Part shown: piece by piece, positions 47,986 through 58,125 of the stretch
Layout: every line of letters begins with the position of its first letter
How positions within the stretch are numbered: position 1 is the first letter of the stretch
Assembly: GCA_004123355.1 (NCBI GenBank)
Contig: SCHM01000001.1
Span: 5,138,001 to 5,202,000, forward strand
Length of the DNA stretch: 64,000 bases
DNA from: Amphirosellinia nigrospora
Taxonomy: Eukaryota > Ascomycota > Sordariomycetes > Xylariales > Xylariaceae
Direction: 5' to 3'
Position numbers and translations under genes: made by a program
Notes under the pieces: model-generated
Told to the model about the DNA's origin: nothing
The model's database searches: none
Seen by the model: only the letters and a program-made list of their open reading frames with translations

Positions 47986-48640
47986 TTTGTTGTTATTCCG
48001 ATGTCGTTGTTTCTCAACATGTTACAAGTGCAAACATCCATCATTTACGTTCAAATGTTGAATAGCCCGCCTACTCCTGCGACACTCTCCACTTAGGGTA
48101 CATGTCAACCACTGAAGGTTTCCAGGTTCGATATGACCGCATATAGATCCAGAATGATCAATTACAATACTAGTTCATGATTTCTCGTCTGCTAGTCATG
48201 TGATGCTACGTAGTCATAATATAGAGAAATAAATCTTCATTTCAAGATAGCATTTTGAAGTGTTTGGCTGTAAGTATACACATAAATAGCTCCGTATGTA
48301 GAATTAGAACTTAAGAGTCTAGACCTACATAGACAAGGATGCCCCATAATACAGAGATCAGTTCCACAGGGATGTCCATGTGGGGCTCCAGGCAAGAGGT
48401 CCCAAGCTTGTTCGCGTCACTCAATCAATTAACGCGGCCATCTCCGCGCGCAGGCACGCGTCGAGTAAGGACTTCAGCAATATCTTTCTGCTGCTGTTGC
48501 CTGTCTCATACACAACCCACTCTCTTTCCCCGCTACCTCAATAAATAACTCGACTTCCCAGCACATTGAGGGCGACGACCGACATTAGTCAATTGTTTCG
48601 CTTTTGCTTAAACATACACTGTTAGAAACTCTGGCCCACC
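47986..48640. promoter_or_regulatory. Shared promoter region of htd2 and cdc9
   Basis: About 650 bases separate the divergent htd2 and DNA ligase genes. An acgcg-type string, the core of the fungal G1/S MBF element, occurs in the right part (gcacgcgtcg around 48455-48465, with ttaacgcgg near 48430). This suits S-phase expression of DNA ligase I. The sites are short and could be chance. Confidence 0.4.
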
Positions 48641-48700
48641 GTGGCGTCTCGTCGCATCCTCGCCTCAGTCGCAACAATTGCGCCCCGTCGACTATTCACG
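48641..48700 (+). other. In-frame AUG-less mitochondrial-type leader of cdc9
   Basis: Twenty codons immediately upstream of the cdc9 ATG are open and in frame. They encode a basic amphipathic sequence (SRRILASV, APRRLF) just like a mitochondrial presequence, but begin at GTG (48641) rather than ATG. The nearest upstream in-frame stop is TAG at 48623. The GTG sits in a strong context (CCCACC before it, G after it). Yeast CDC9 makes mitochondrial and nuclear forms from two AUGs, so a near-cognate start, an upstream spliced AUG, or an A-to-G base error could each explain this. Confidence 0.45.
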
Positions 48701-51603
48701 ATGCCGCCGAAGCAAGCTACCTTGGGGTATGTGAGATCCTCCCAGACTACTCTAGGGTCTGTTGTGGCCTTTTTCTAGTTAATCGTCTATCCTGCTGCTC
48801 CTCTTCAACCTATTGAGGATACATCACTCACACGTCATGATAAATATAGGAAATTTTTGGCCAGCCCAACGGCTCTAAGACTGCGCCAACCCAGCAGTCC
48901 AAACTCTCATTTGCCACAAAATCCGCCAAAAAGGTCAAAGAAGAGCCCGAGGCATCCTCGAGCAACCAGAGTCCGCCCTCGTCAGCTGCAAAGGCCGACA
49001 ATGCCAGTCCAAAAAAGGGTACTACCAAGTGATTCGTGCGTATATCAGCTACCTAGCTGACACACCCCGACGCAGTTACAAAGAAGCGATCGCGATCTAG
49101 TCAATCTCCCGAGCCCGCGGCAAAGTCATCTCCCGCGAAAGTCAAAGTGGAAGAGCCAGAAGAGGATCTCGAGGAAGAGGAAGAGGCACCTACCAAGAAG
49201 CGTCAGCGAAGGAATCGGAAACGAATCGAAGATGACGAGGACGAAGATGTAGTTATTCCCGATGTCAAGCCAATGAGACCTAAGAAAAATGCTACTCCCC
49301 GTAAGGAAGCTTCGAAGAAATCTTCCGCAGCCGCCTCCACGTCGAAGAAGCAGACTCAAAGGTCGAAGAAGAAGATGAAGCCACAGAAGAGGCAGCTTCT
49401 GATTCTGCATCAGAGGTAGAAAGGGAAGAAGACGAAGATGAGGAGGAGAATCCTAAAGTTAGCGCCAAGGCTCGTGAAAAGATTCAGACGAAACTGAAGG
49501 CGAAGGCCAAGGATCCTTATCCTGACTGGAAAGCTGGTACACCTGTCCCTTATGCATCTCTGTACAACCTTTTCCCTCATCGAACTCACCACCAAGCGAT
49601 TGATCATTACGGAGCATTGTGCCCTCTTTCTTCGACAGGTATCCGGTTAACACCCGAGGATTTCTCCCCACTGTCCTCCTAATGATAAATAAGCTTGCCC
49701 CAGATTATGCCGGTATCGAGCTAGGCATCGGGGAGTCTCTGATTATGAAAGCTATCGGCGAGAACAGGGCGCAGTTTACAAGTCATCAAAGCGGATCAAA
49801 AGGAAATCGGCGATCTTGGCTTGTCGCTGTTAAGAGTCGATCAACTCAGCCTACCATGTTCAAGCGAAAGCACTCACTAAGAGGAGTCCACAAAGGCCTC
49901 ATGGATGTTGCCACTGTGACTGGAAATGGCGCACAGGAAGGAAGGTGGATCTAATCAAGAAGTTACTTTCGGCCGCCGACTCCCACTCAACTGGTAAAGT
50001 TGATATCTCTAAAGACAAGGGGGCCCAGCGAGGCCAAATACATCGTACGATTCCTTGGGGAAACTACGGCTTGGATTAGCAGAGAAGACCGTGCTTGTGG
50101 CGATTGCACAAGCAGTGATATCTCACGAAATGGAACAAAAGGGCAAAGACCCGACGACAACCCAAGTAGAAGAGGCAGAGGCCCTTCTCAAATCAGTCTA
50201 TAGGTATGTCGGATCGCAACCCGTGATGTCGCCCAGCTTTTAGACCCTTTCTAATATATTTAGTGAGCTCCCAAGCTGGGATGTCATAGTGCCGGCGATG
50301 GTCAAGGACGGCATTATGAACTTAAAGGACACTTGCAACCTCCGTCCAGGCGTTCCCTTGAAACCTATGCTTGCCAACCTACTAAAGCCATCACGGAAGT
50401 ATTAGATCGGTTTGAAAACCAGACCTTTACTTGCGAATACAAGTATGATGGAGAGCGAGCCCAGATTCATTATGTTGCAAAAGAACGTTCAGATGATTAT
50501 ATCGAGGCTTTACCGGGTGCCACCATAGAGGCCGCAAAAGGCGTCGCCTCTATTTTCTCACGGAATTCGGAAGATTTATCCAAGAAGTATCCTGACATTC
50601 TTGCCAAACTCGATACGTGGATCAAGGAAGGTACAAAGAGCTTCGTCCTGGACTGTGAGACGGTGGCGTGGGATGTCGGAGAAGAAAGTCCTGCCCTTCC
50701 AGCAGCTTATGACTAGGAAAAGAAGGACGTCAAAGTGGAAGATGTCAAGGTCAAGGTTTGTGTCTTTGCCTTTGACTTGTTGTTTCTAACGGCGAGGCCG
50801 TGGTTGAGAAGTCGCTGCGGGAACGTCGTGAGCTGCTGCATAATGCCTTCAAGCCCGTCGAAGGTGAATTCGCTTTTGCAACTTCTATGAACGGCCAAGA
50901 ACTCGAAGAGATTCAAGTGTTCCTAGACGAAAGTGTCAAGGCTTCTTGCGAAGGTCTGATGGTCAAGATGTTGGATGGGTCGGAAAGTGGATACGAGCCA
51001 AGTAAACGAAGTCGCAACTGGCTCAAGGTAAGCAAGTCCGAAATGGAGCGTTGTTTCTTTGCTAACAAGCCGCAGATCAAAAAGGACTATCTGTCCGGGT
51101 GGGTGATTCCTCGACTTAGTCGTCTTGGGTGCCTACTATGGTAAAGGCAAACGTACCTCCGTATAGGAGCCTTCCTGTTAGCGTGCTATAATGCCGCTTC
51201 TGATACCTACGAAACGGTTTGCAATATCGGCACTGGGTTTTCAGAGCAGGTCCTGGAGGAGTTACATAAGCAATTGTCAGAGGTTATAATCGACCGCCCA
51301 AAGCCATTCTACTCTCATTCGTCTGGCGGTCAACATCAACCTGATGTCTGGTTCGAGCCGCGCTACGTATGGGAAGTCAAGACGGCGGATCTAACGCTAA
51401 GTCCACGATATAAAGCGGGGTGCAAGGAGGGTGTCGACCCCCTGGGCGAAAAGGGAATCAGTTTGCGTTTCCCTCGATTCATCAAGATCAGAGATGATAA
51501 GAAGCCGGATGAGGCGACAAGCAGCCGGCAAGTTGCGGAAATGTACAGAAAACAAGAGAGCGTCACAAAGGGTCCCTCGGTGGATGATGATTTCGAGTAT
51601 TAA
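48701..51603 (+). CDS. cdc9: ATP-dependent DNA ligase I (Cdc9)
   Basis: This ligase seals Okazaki fragments and repair nicks. The nuclear form starts at 48701: MPPKQATLG, with the PCNA-binding PIP box (Q-x-x-L-x-x-F-F) completed across a first intron (donor GTATGTG at about 48728, acceptor ATATAG near 48849). A Lys/Glu-rich linker follows (KVEEPEEDLEEEEEAPTKK). Then come the DNA-binding domain (INKLAPDYAGIELGIGESL, GVHKGLMDVATVTGNGAQ), the adenylation domain with active-site Lys in CEYKYDGERAQIHY, SFVLDCETVAWDVG, the motif GLMVKMLDGSESGYEPSKRS, an intron before IKKDYLSG, and the OB fold (GAYYGKGKRTS; KPFYSHSSGGQHQPDVWFEP) to the stop at 51603. At least ten one- or two-base slips occur, all with conserved residues intact on both sides. 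A probable five- instead of six-T run sits in the PIP-box codons. Confidence 0.93.
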
Positions 51604-52508
51604 AGGAGTGAATATATATTATGCGGGTGTGCTGCGGCGTTCTGTGGCGAGGGACCACAGATAGTGGGAGATCCCATTTGCTACACCGCATCTGCGGGAA
51701 TTGGAAGAGCATATCGAAATATTACATTTGCTTCATACCTTAGTCCCCTATGAGCCCTTGCGTGATCGGTCGAGAGTATTACGTATCTGCTTACTCGGCA
51801 TACCTTGAAATCGTCTCACGATACAGTCAGTGTAGGGGCCCCAAAATGAACGCTCTTTTTATCATACGTCAGGAGACGCGTGTTCTCGTCATTGCTAGCT
51901 AACTTGGCCACTTTTCAGTCCCAACCCCAAGTTAGTGAGGCGTTTAGCCAGTAAATTGTCACACGCAGTGCGAAAAACGAGGATTGGAAACGGTTACAGT
52001 TCAACGGACCTGACAATTTACAAATAGGAAGCCTCGTTATTGAATTAAACAGTCGTGAATAAGGGGTTCGTAAGGTATAGGTGATGTTTCTGTATATATG
52101 GTATCTAGGTATAGCTCTGCAATCAAACTCAAAAGAGTTGCAGTCAAGTATTGTTTGTTGTCTTGGTTCTCGCCTTACGGCTTCCGTTTCCTCTGTAAAT
52201 GCAATCCACCTTCAACCCAATTTGACCCATGTCGAAAAGCTGCCCATAGATGCAGGAACTTGCTATGCTCCTATCCTGTCTGTTTACAACTATGGCTCCT
52301 GGTGAGATATGCTATGTGTTGTGTGCATGTGTATGCCCAATTTAAAAGAAAGTATGGTATAAGTGTCCCATGTCCCAACGCCTTCGCGATGCTTGTCGAA
52401 AAAACAGCGCCGTCCGTCTCATCAACACGGCGAACCCAAAATCATTTGCAAAGTATAACCTTTATAAAATCAACCGCTTTCCGCTAAAAAAAAAATACGT
52501 TGTTTTCA
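51604..52508. other. Convergent intergenic spacer
   Basis: This is the 3' flank of cdc9 (+) and of the aspartic protease gene (-). A run of nine A's at about 52485-52493 sits just beyond the protease stop. No gene is seen. Confidence 0.5.
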
Positions 52509-54025
52509 TCAATAAAGTGTGGTATAAGTAGTGACGCCCGCACATAGTAGCGCGAGCATGTAAGTCGACATCGACGTAGCCATCGAGGCGACGCCACTCT
52601 CGGTGGTGTCTCCGAGGCTGGCGTTGCCGTTCCCGCTGCCGCGGACGATGCCGCTCGTGGCCTCGACCGAGTTGGAGACGACGGTGGCGCCGGGCAGCGA
52701 GGTGCCGCTGGGGATCTCCTGGACGTCGGACGCGGTGGCGTTGAACTTGGTCTGCGCGAGCGAGATCTGGTTGTTGTCGATGTCGTAGACGACGTAGGCG
52801 GAGCGCAGGAAGGTGTCGCCGAGCACGTTGGTGCCGGAGCCGGCCGGCGCGATGCCGAAGAGGCACGCCGCCTCGCCGCTGTCGAACGTCGGCCGCCGCC
52901 CGCCCGACGTCACCAGGTCCAGCACCAGCTCGCCCATGGCCACCGAGATCTTGGGCGTCGAGAAGGTGAAGTCGAGCGTCGACGCGTTGCCCGCCAGCGA
53001 GCAGGGCACGTACGCCGCCCCGCGCTCGAGTCGTACTGCGCCGACACCTGCTCGTAGATCGTCTCCACCATGTCGTTGGGGAGGTACGTGAGGGACGAGC
53101 CCGAGTCGAGGAGGACCGCGAGGGCCTGGTTGTCGGCGATGGTCTGGCCTCCGAATGCCAGGGATGTCATCGTGATCAGGAATTCGGAATAGACGCCCCC
53201 GTTCGCCTGGATGGGGAGCGTTTGTAGGGTTCCCGAGTACTGCTCCGTGTCGACGCCTCCGAACAGGATGCTGCCGGTGCTGGCATCGAGGTCGTTCAGC
53301 CATAGACTATATGCGTTCCTGGAGATGGCTCCCGCCGTTACCATGGCCGCGGGTAGGTTGTCGTATGCGTCCTTTCCAGCCCTTCCCACCTGCACCTCGT
53401 TGACCTGATAGCCGACGCCCAGGATGCCCTGAGAGGATGTACTCGTGTAGCCAACGCCGAACTGCAACCGGTCGAGCTTCGTGCTTCCGATAGTGACGGT
53501 ATCCGACACATAGTCCCCGCTAGCCCCTGACCCATCGACGTACGAGATGTTGAACCAATCGCCGACGAATTCATAGGTGGACGAGTCGTTCGCCACATAC
53601 GCGCCGGCAAATCCACATGGCTGTGTCCTCTGTTCGCAAAGATTCGACGTGGGTGTGTTACCCAAAGGTCGCTGCTGCCGGTGTCTAGATGCAGCCGTAC
53701 AAGACTGCGCCGGCGTGCCTATCGTAGCATTGACGAAATAGAGTGTTTCCTAATCAAACGGTCAGCCTCCCATGCCGTGGATTATCAGAAGATTGAAAGC
53801 TCTTGGCAAAGACCACTACTGACTTCGTTGTCTAAGGCGGCGTCAACTGAACCCGCCCTCCTCCGCAGCCGATCGCGGTGCACTGGGTTCGGGATGGTCT
53901 TCCTCTGTGTAGATAAGTTGACGACCTTGGGGTTGTCTGTCCGATGCTACTCGGTAGTTACGTGCATGTACCGCTGTGAAGTAGGCCAAGCCAGCTACCC
54001 AAGCACAAAGTTCTGTGGTGCGCAT
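52509..54025 (-). CDS. Secreted, probably GPI-anchored aspartic protease (yapsin/OPSB-like)
   Basis: This is an A1-family pepsin-like endopeptidase acting at the cell surface. The ATG at 54025 starts a signal peptide (MRTTELCAWVAGLAYFTAVHA) and a basic propeptide. An intron (donor GTCAGT after DAALDNE, acceptor TTGATTAG) leads to ETLYFVNATIGTPAQ. The first catalytic motif is DTGSSDLWV (two frames overlap here) and the second is LLDSGSSLTYLP. The flap region NISYVDGSGASGDYVSDTV and the block QGILGVGYQ are present. The C-terminus is Ser/Thr-rich and ends in a hydrophobic tail (STYMLALLCAGVTTY), consistent with GPI attachment. Frame slips lie near 53860, 53690 and 53030, probably indel errors. 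The second half is very GC-rich. Confidence 0.87.
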
Positions 54026-55234
54026 TTTGGTTTTATGGTGTAAGTGGTTTTAGACGGATATCGCAGGTCTCGGTACCCTTTTCTTACAGCGTTGTCGTCT
54101 CGCGACAACGATTGCGATGAGATGTCGAGAGAGAAGCAACAACACAAACACCGTCTGCTATAACTCAAACATGTAATAAAAAGAAGTGATTGCTATATCA
54201 GACCCGGAGATGCTCTAATTCTTTTTCCCCTTTACGTCTTCTTGAATGCTTGATCTGACGTTCAAAGCCGGACTGGACGGTCTATCTATGCAGGCCAAGA
54301 GACTTATAGTGGGAACTCTTCCAGGGCGGTGGGACTGATTCGTAACCCTTGCGTGGCGTCGTGGTCTTTGCTGCGGATAGATCACAGGGTGGCAGTGACG
54401 AGTCAAGGCGAACGCAATACACTATAAGAAAAAAGGAATATATTTCCAGGACTATGACGAAGCTCGAAAAAAAAAACGAAACCCAAACAGAAACAGCAAG
54501 CATCGTTGTCTTAAAAAAAGGGTCAGCCAAGCTTTTCATGCCCATGACGATGCATGTTAAATACTCTTCCTCCTCCTGCTCCTCGGCGGCCCCCAGGCCC
54601 TTCGCTGCGGAGGCTGAGTTAACTCGGAAACGCCTGAGCCAGGACTCGCCAAGTGGCCAAGTAGGGCCATGATTGACATCTGAGCACCAACGGTTTTGTC
54701 AGGCGTCTTACGCGCCTTGCGGGCGGGTGTTGTACACTACTTACGTGTGCGGTATTATGTGATTACGACAAGGGTTGAGTGTAGTTAGGGGGGACGGATG
54801 AAGGAGGCTCTTGTCTCAAGCTGTTTCTCTTTAGGAGACAGCCTAGTGTAGGACTTTGGGACTAATACATAGACGGCTACTTACACGACAACTACGCCAA
54901 GGAGAAGCCGGACAGGGGTCGCGCATGCCTGCAGGACGCAGCAGGACCAATGAGGCTACGCTAGGTCGGAGACTGACGCGCGGCCACACACGTTATCACT
55001 ATTTTAGCTACAACTTATTTTCCAGTCCTTCGTTCGTTCCTCGCCGTCAAGTAATGTTGTGGGTTGCGCGCGCACGGGATGTGGAGGGTAATTTATGCCC
55101 TGCTCCGTGACAAAGGATCATGGCTCTACGCGTCTCTCCGATTGACGAGTGAGCTGACCGTACGTAGCGTATAATGACCGTCCACTTCTTACCCTGGATA
55201 TCATACAGTAGTGTAGTGTAATTCGAGTCTACAC
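54026..55234. other. Intergenic, left flank of palindromic element
   Basis: This is upstream DNA of the protease gene followed by unremarkable sequence up to the palindrome. A-rich tracts lie near 54420-54520. No gene is recognised. Confidence 0.45.
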
Positions 55235-56030
55235 ACAAGCTGAGGTTATGCCCACCCCTGTTAACCCGAGGGTAACCGTGCGTTTTTTGGGTAGATTCGA
55301 CCTACAGAGTACTTAGACTACATACTCTAGCTACTTAACCTATAGATACTATTCAAAAATACTGCTTTTTAACGCGTACGTCGTATTCGACGAACATAGT
55401 AACCTAGTTATAAGCAAAAGCGGCAAAAGTAGCAGCGAAAGCGCAAGTGCGTAGGTGCGTAGGCGTAGGTATTAGCGTAGGTGTTGTGTGGGCGTAAGTG
55501 CTGGTGTTAACGCGTAGGTGGTGTTGGGCGCGCGGCTGTGGCTGGGCTAGTGTAGCTAGTATGGCTAGATTAGGGGCAACTTGGGTGGTCTATATGGCCC
55601 GTGCGGCTATTGGGCCAGCTATTCTAGCCGCCTAGGCCAGCCACACTAGCCACACTAGCCCAGCCACAGCCGCGCGCCAACACCACCTACGCGTCAACAC
55701 CAGCACCTACGCCCACACAACACCTACGCCAACACAACACCTACGCCTACGCAACACCTACGCCTACGCAACACCTACGCCTACGCACCCGCGCCCTCGC
55801 TTACGCGCCCGCGCTTTCGCTGCTGCTTTTGCTACTAAGTTATTATATTCGTTTAAATATTATCGAATATTACATACGTATTAAAAAGCAGCATTTTTAA
55901 ATAGGTAGCACGCGTAGGTTAAGTAAGTAAGTAGCTAGAGTGTGTAGGCTGAAGTACTCTGTGGGTCACATCTACTTTCCTCACGCACGGATACCCTCGG
56001 GTGGACAGGGGTGGGCTAACCTCAGCTTGT
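55235..56030. repeat. Long imperfect palindrome, foldback/MITE-like element
   Basis: The left arm (about 55235-55568) and right arm (about 55637-56030) are inverted copies. The left edge reads acaagctgaggttatgccca and the right edge, reverse-complemented, reads acaagctgaggttagccca. Homology continues through acccgagggta, cagagtact, tactctagctactta, ctgctttttaa, gcagcgaaagcgc and cgcgcggctgtggctgggct, with a loop of about 70 bases. Homology stops abruptly at both edges, as expected of a discrete element. No target-site duplication is obvious (left flank tctacac, right flank ctgattt). It has no coding capacity, so the best fit is a non-autonomous foldback or MITE-type DNA element. Family is unassigned. 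Confidence 0.85.
55705..55789. repeat. 17-base tandem repeat inside right arm of palindrome
   Basis: Five 17-base units begin acctacgcc; the last three are nearly identical (acctacgcctacgcaac). The matching part of the left arm has fewer, more divergent units, which largely explains why the right arm is about 60 bases longer. Repeat expansion after the arms formed is the simple reading. Confidence 0.85.
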
Positions 56031-57052
56031 CTGATTTCTCGTGTGATTCACCATAGTCCGGCATTATTCAAATGGCATTATTCAAATCGGAGATAAGATT
56101 CAGGACAGAGATAGACGACTACCGTTTCAGAGTTTCAGTGGCTTGGCGCCCGGCCCCTGATACGTTTTGACCTGTGTCAGGCTTGGCTTCTTCCCGCCCA
56201 AATGCTTTCTCCGAAGAGGGGAGGGCAGGAAAGCCGGGCTTGCGCCGATCATACACGACGTACCGCCGACAAGTTTTAAGATACACCAGAAACACCAGCG
56301 GATATTTCAAATCCCCGATTGGTCGTCGGTTCAGTCGACAAAAACTATAAAAGTTGAATCCTGTCAAGCACACACACATATCAAGCTACAATATCCGAGA
56401 ATAAAAAAACTCACAAGGCTGTTGTTGTATTAGATTGGATTTCGACATTCGTCTTTGACATAAGGAGGTATGATTAGAATAGAACGATTGGCCCAGGGCG
56501 TTTATGCACTTCTACGCCACGCGGGGGGTATCGTGACAGCCAATTTTTAGGCCATTTTGCACAGCAGGTAACCCAATCCGGCGCATGTAGCCATTGCCGT
56601 TCCTTGTCTCTATCCTTTCGTGATTCTAGTTAATCTGCTATAGAATATTCGCAACTCCAGTCTTTTGAGCGGACCATGATTTGGCCATCCTCCCACCAAG
56701 CGCATGCCGCTTACTGGGTAGCCTCACACACACTGTCATCTCATCAGGGGGAAGCTACTAAAATACGCACCGCGACTATTAACCAAAGTTCTGTTTACTG
56801 CTTTACCTTGCCGCCTCTGAGCAATCCGGTAGAAACCACGGAGACTAGTTAGTAAAGGGCCGGGATAGGGCTTTGGCCTCTCCAGCACATATTGAAGCCA
56901 GGCCTCTGCTGGGATACCGGATTAACACGTTCCAAATCGTTATAAGATGCTTGAAGAACCCGATCAAATCGAGAACAAAAGTAAGGAGTCGCACAATGAG
57001 GTAAAAAGGCCTTCATTTTCTACTAAAAATATCGGGCTACCCTAACGGACCT
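56031..57052. other. Intergenic between two repeats
   Basis: No recognisable gene lies here. Sequence character is ordinary. Confidence 0.45.
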
Positions 57053-57264
57053 AGAAATTGCCAAGGGCTGAAGCCGTAGGCGAGATACGTGTAACACGAA
57101 GAAAACAAAACTTTATAATGAAACCCCATAGCCCTCCAAAATGATCATCATCATTAGAAATTGCCATTGGAAGGGTTGACGCCCTAGGCGAGATACGTGT
57201 AACACAAAGAAAACGATTCTTTATAATGAAACCCCCATAGCCCTCCAAAATGATCATCATAATT
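57053..57264. repeat. Direct tandem repeat, two units of about 103 and 109 bases
   Basis: Unit 1 (57053-57155) and unit 2 (57156-57264) both begin agaaattgcca and share taggcgagatacgtgtaaca, then ctttataatgaaaccc and catagccctccaaaatgatc. A third copy begins (agaaat) but stops. Differences are a few substitutions and small indels. It lies just downstream of the zinc-finger gene and codes for nothing recognisable. Confidence 0.9.
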
Positions 57265-57369
57265 AGAAATGACAACAATTGCTTGAGCGCACCACTCAAT
57301 TAACGCGCCCTGGGGAGTTTAGCGGACAAAGAAGGTGGTAGGCGCGATAATAGAGCTACCATTTATCCA

Positions 57370-58125
57370 TCACGGACGGATGCCAATTGGACGACCTAAG
57401 CGGGGTTTACACATAGCATCTTGAAGGTGAGACAGCCATTCTTCCTTATCGAGTTGGGTGTGGCCCTTGTCACATCTGTACTGTCCCGTAGCCTCTTTCG
57501 TGCAATATTTGACATGCGCTGGTGATTGTCTCGGCGCGCGGTGAGCTTGCCACAGGCACATCTAAACGAAGAGTCCGAAGCCACCAAGAGGCCGTCCCAG
57601 AGCGATTTCGCATGTTTGCGAGTGTTATAATGACGCTGGAGTTCGCGGTTATTCGGGAAAACTTTACCGCAGTCCTGGAATCGACACTGGTGGAGAGGTC
57701 CGGTTGTAGGACTTTGTTAGGAGGTTCTGCGAGACTGAATCGACGCCTCCTGCTGTGATCCTGAGGGGGAGGATGTGATGGCTGGACGGGTAAGACTTGA
57801 AGACAAGGAAGATTTGTCATTGGGGCTAGACCTGTGGTTTTCTTCAGGGTCTATGGCTGGTGATGGAGAAAAATGGTTGCGATCAATGAGCTCTGATGTG
57901 TTGAAGGAGCTGGTATTGTCTGAACCAAAGACCTCCGTGACCGATTGGAGACAGCGGGGATCGACACCCGCGTATGGCTGACCATATGCTAAAGTATCTT
58001 GAGATCCCACTGGCAGTTCCGGAAGCAGTGGCTCGTTGTCGGGTTCCTCGTAGAACTGCGTTGCAGCTCCCTCAACATAAGAGTTACAAAAGACGCAGAA
58101 GGTTCGTTTGCCGACCTTCCATCGT
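57370..58125 (-). CDS. C2H2 zinc-finger protein, putative transcription factor
   Basis: The C-terminal half holds fingers. The first is a classical C2H2 unit (HQCRFQDCGKVFPNNRELQRH, C-x4-C-x12-H-x4-H). The second (FRCACGKLTARRDNH plus HVKYC across a small slip) is C-x-C-x12-H-x3-C. A third region, YRCDKGHTQLDKEEWLSHLQDAMC, precedes the stop at 57370. The N-terminal half is acidic and Ser-rich (EEPDNEPLLPELPVGSQDTL, SSSLTRPAITSSPSGSQQ), like an activation or disordered region. The start is uncertain: an ATG at about 58124 is in another frame from the FYEEPDNEP segment, so either an intron or an indel lies between. Nuclear DNA binding is inferred from the fingers, and targets are unknown. Confidence 0.65.

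Noticed and set aside
5773-51603. Interpreting the broken frames as widespread pseudogenes
   Set aside because: The affected genes include essential single-copy ones, changes are one- or two-base indels, and conserved residues and splice sites are intact, so sequence error is the simpler explanation.
55250-56015. hAT-like termini (cccacccctg at the left, caggggtgggc at the right)
   Set aside because: The strings resemble hAT ends, but they point outward from the palindrome and arm homology continues across them, so they do not bound an element here. No matching partner ends or transposase were seen.
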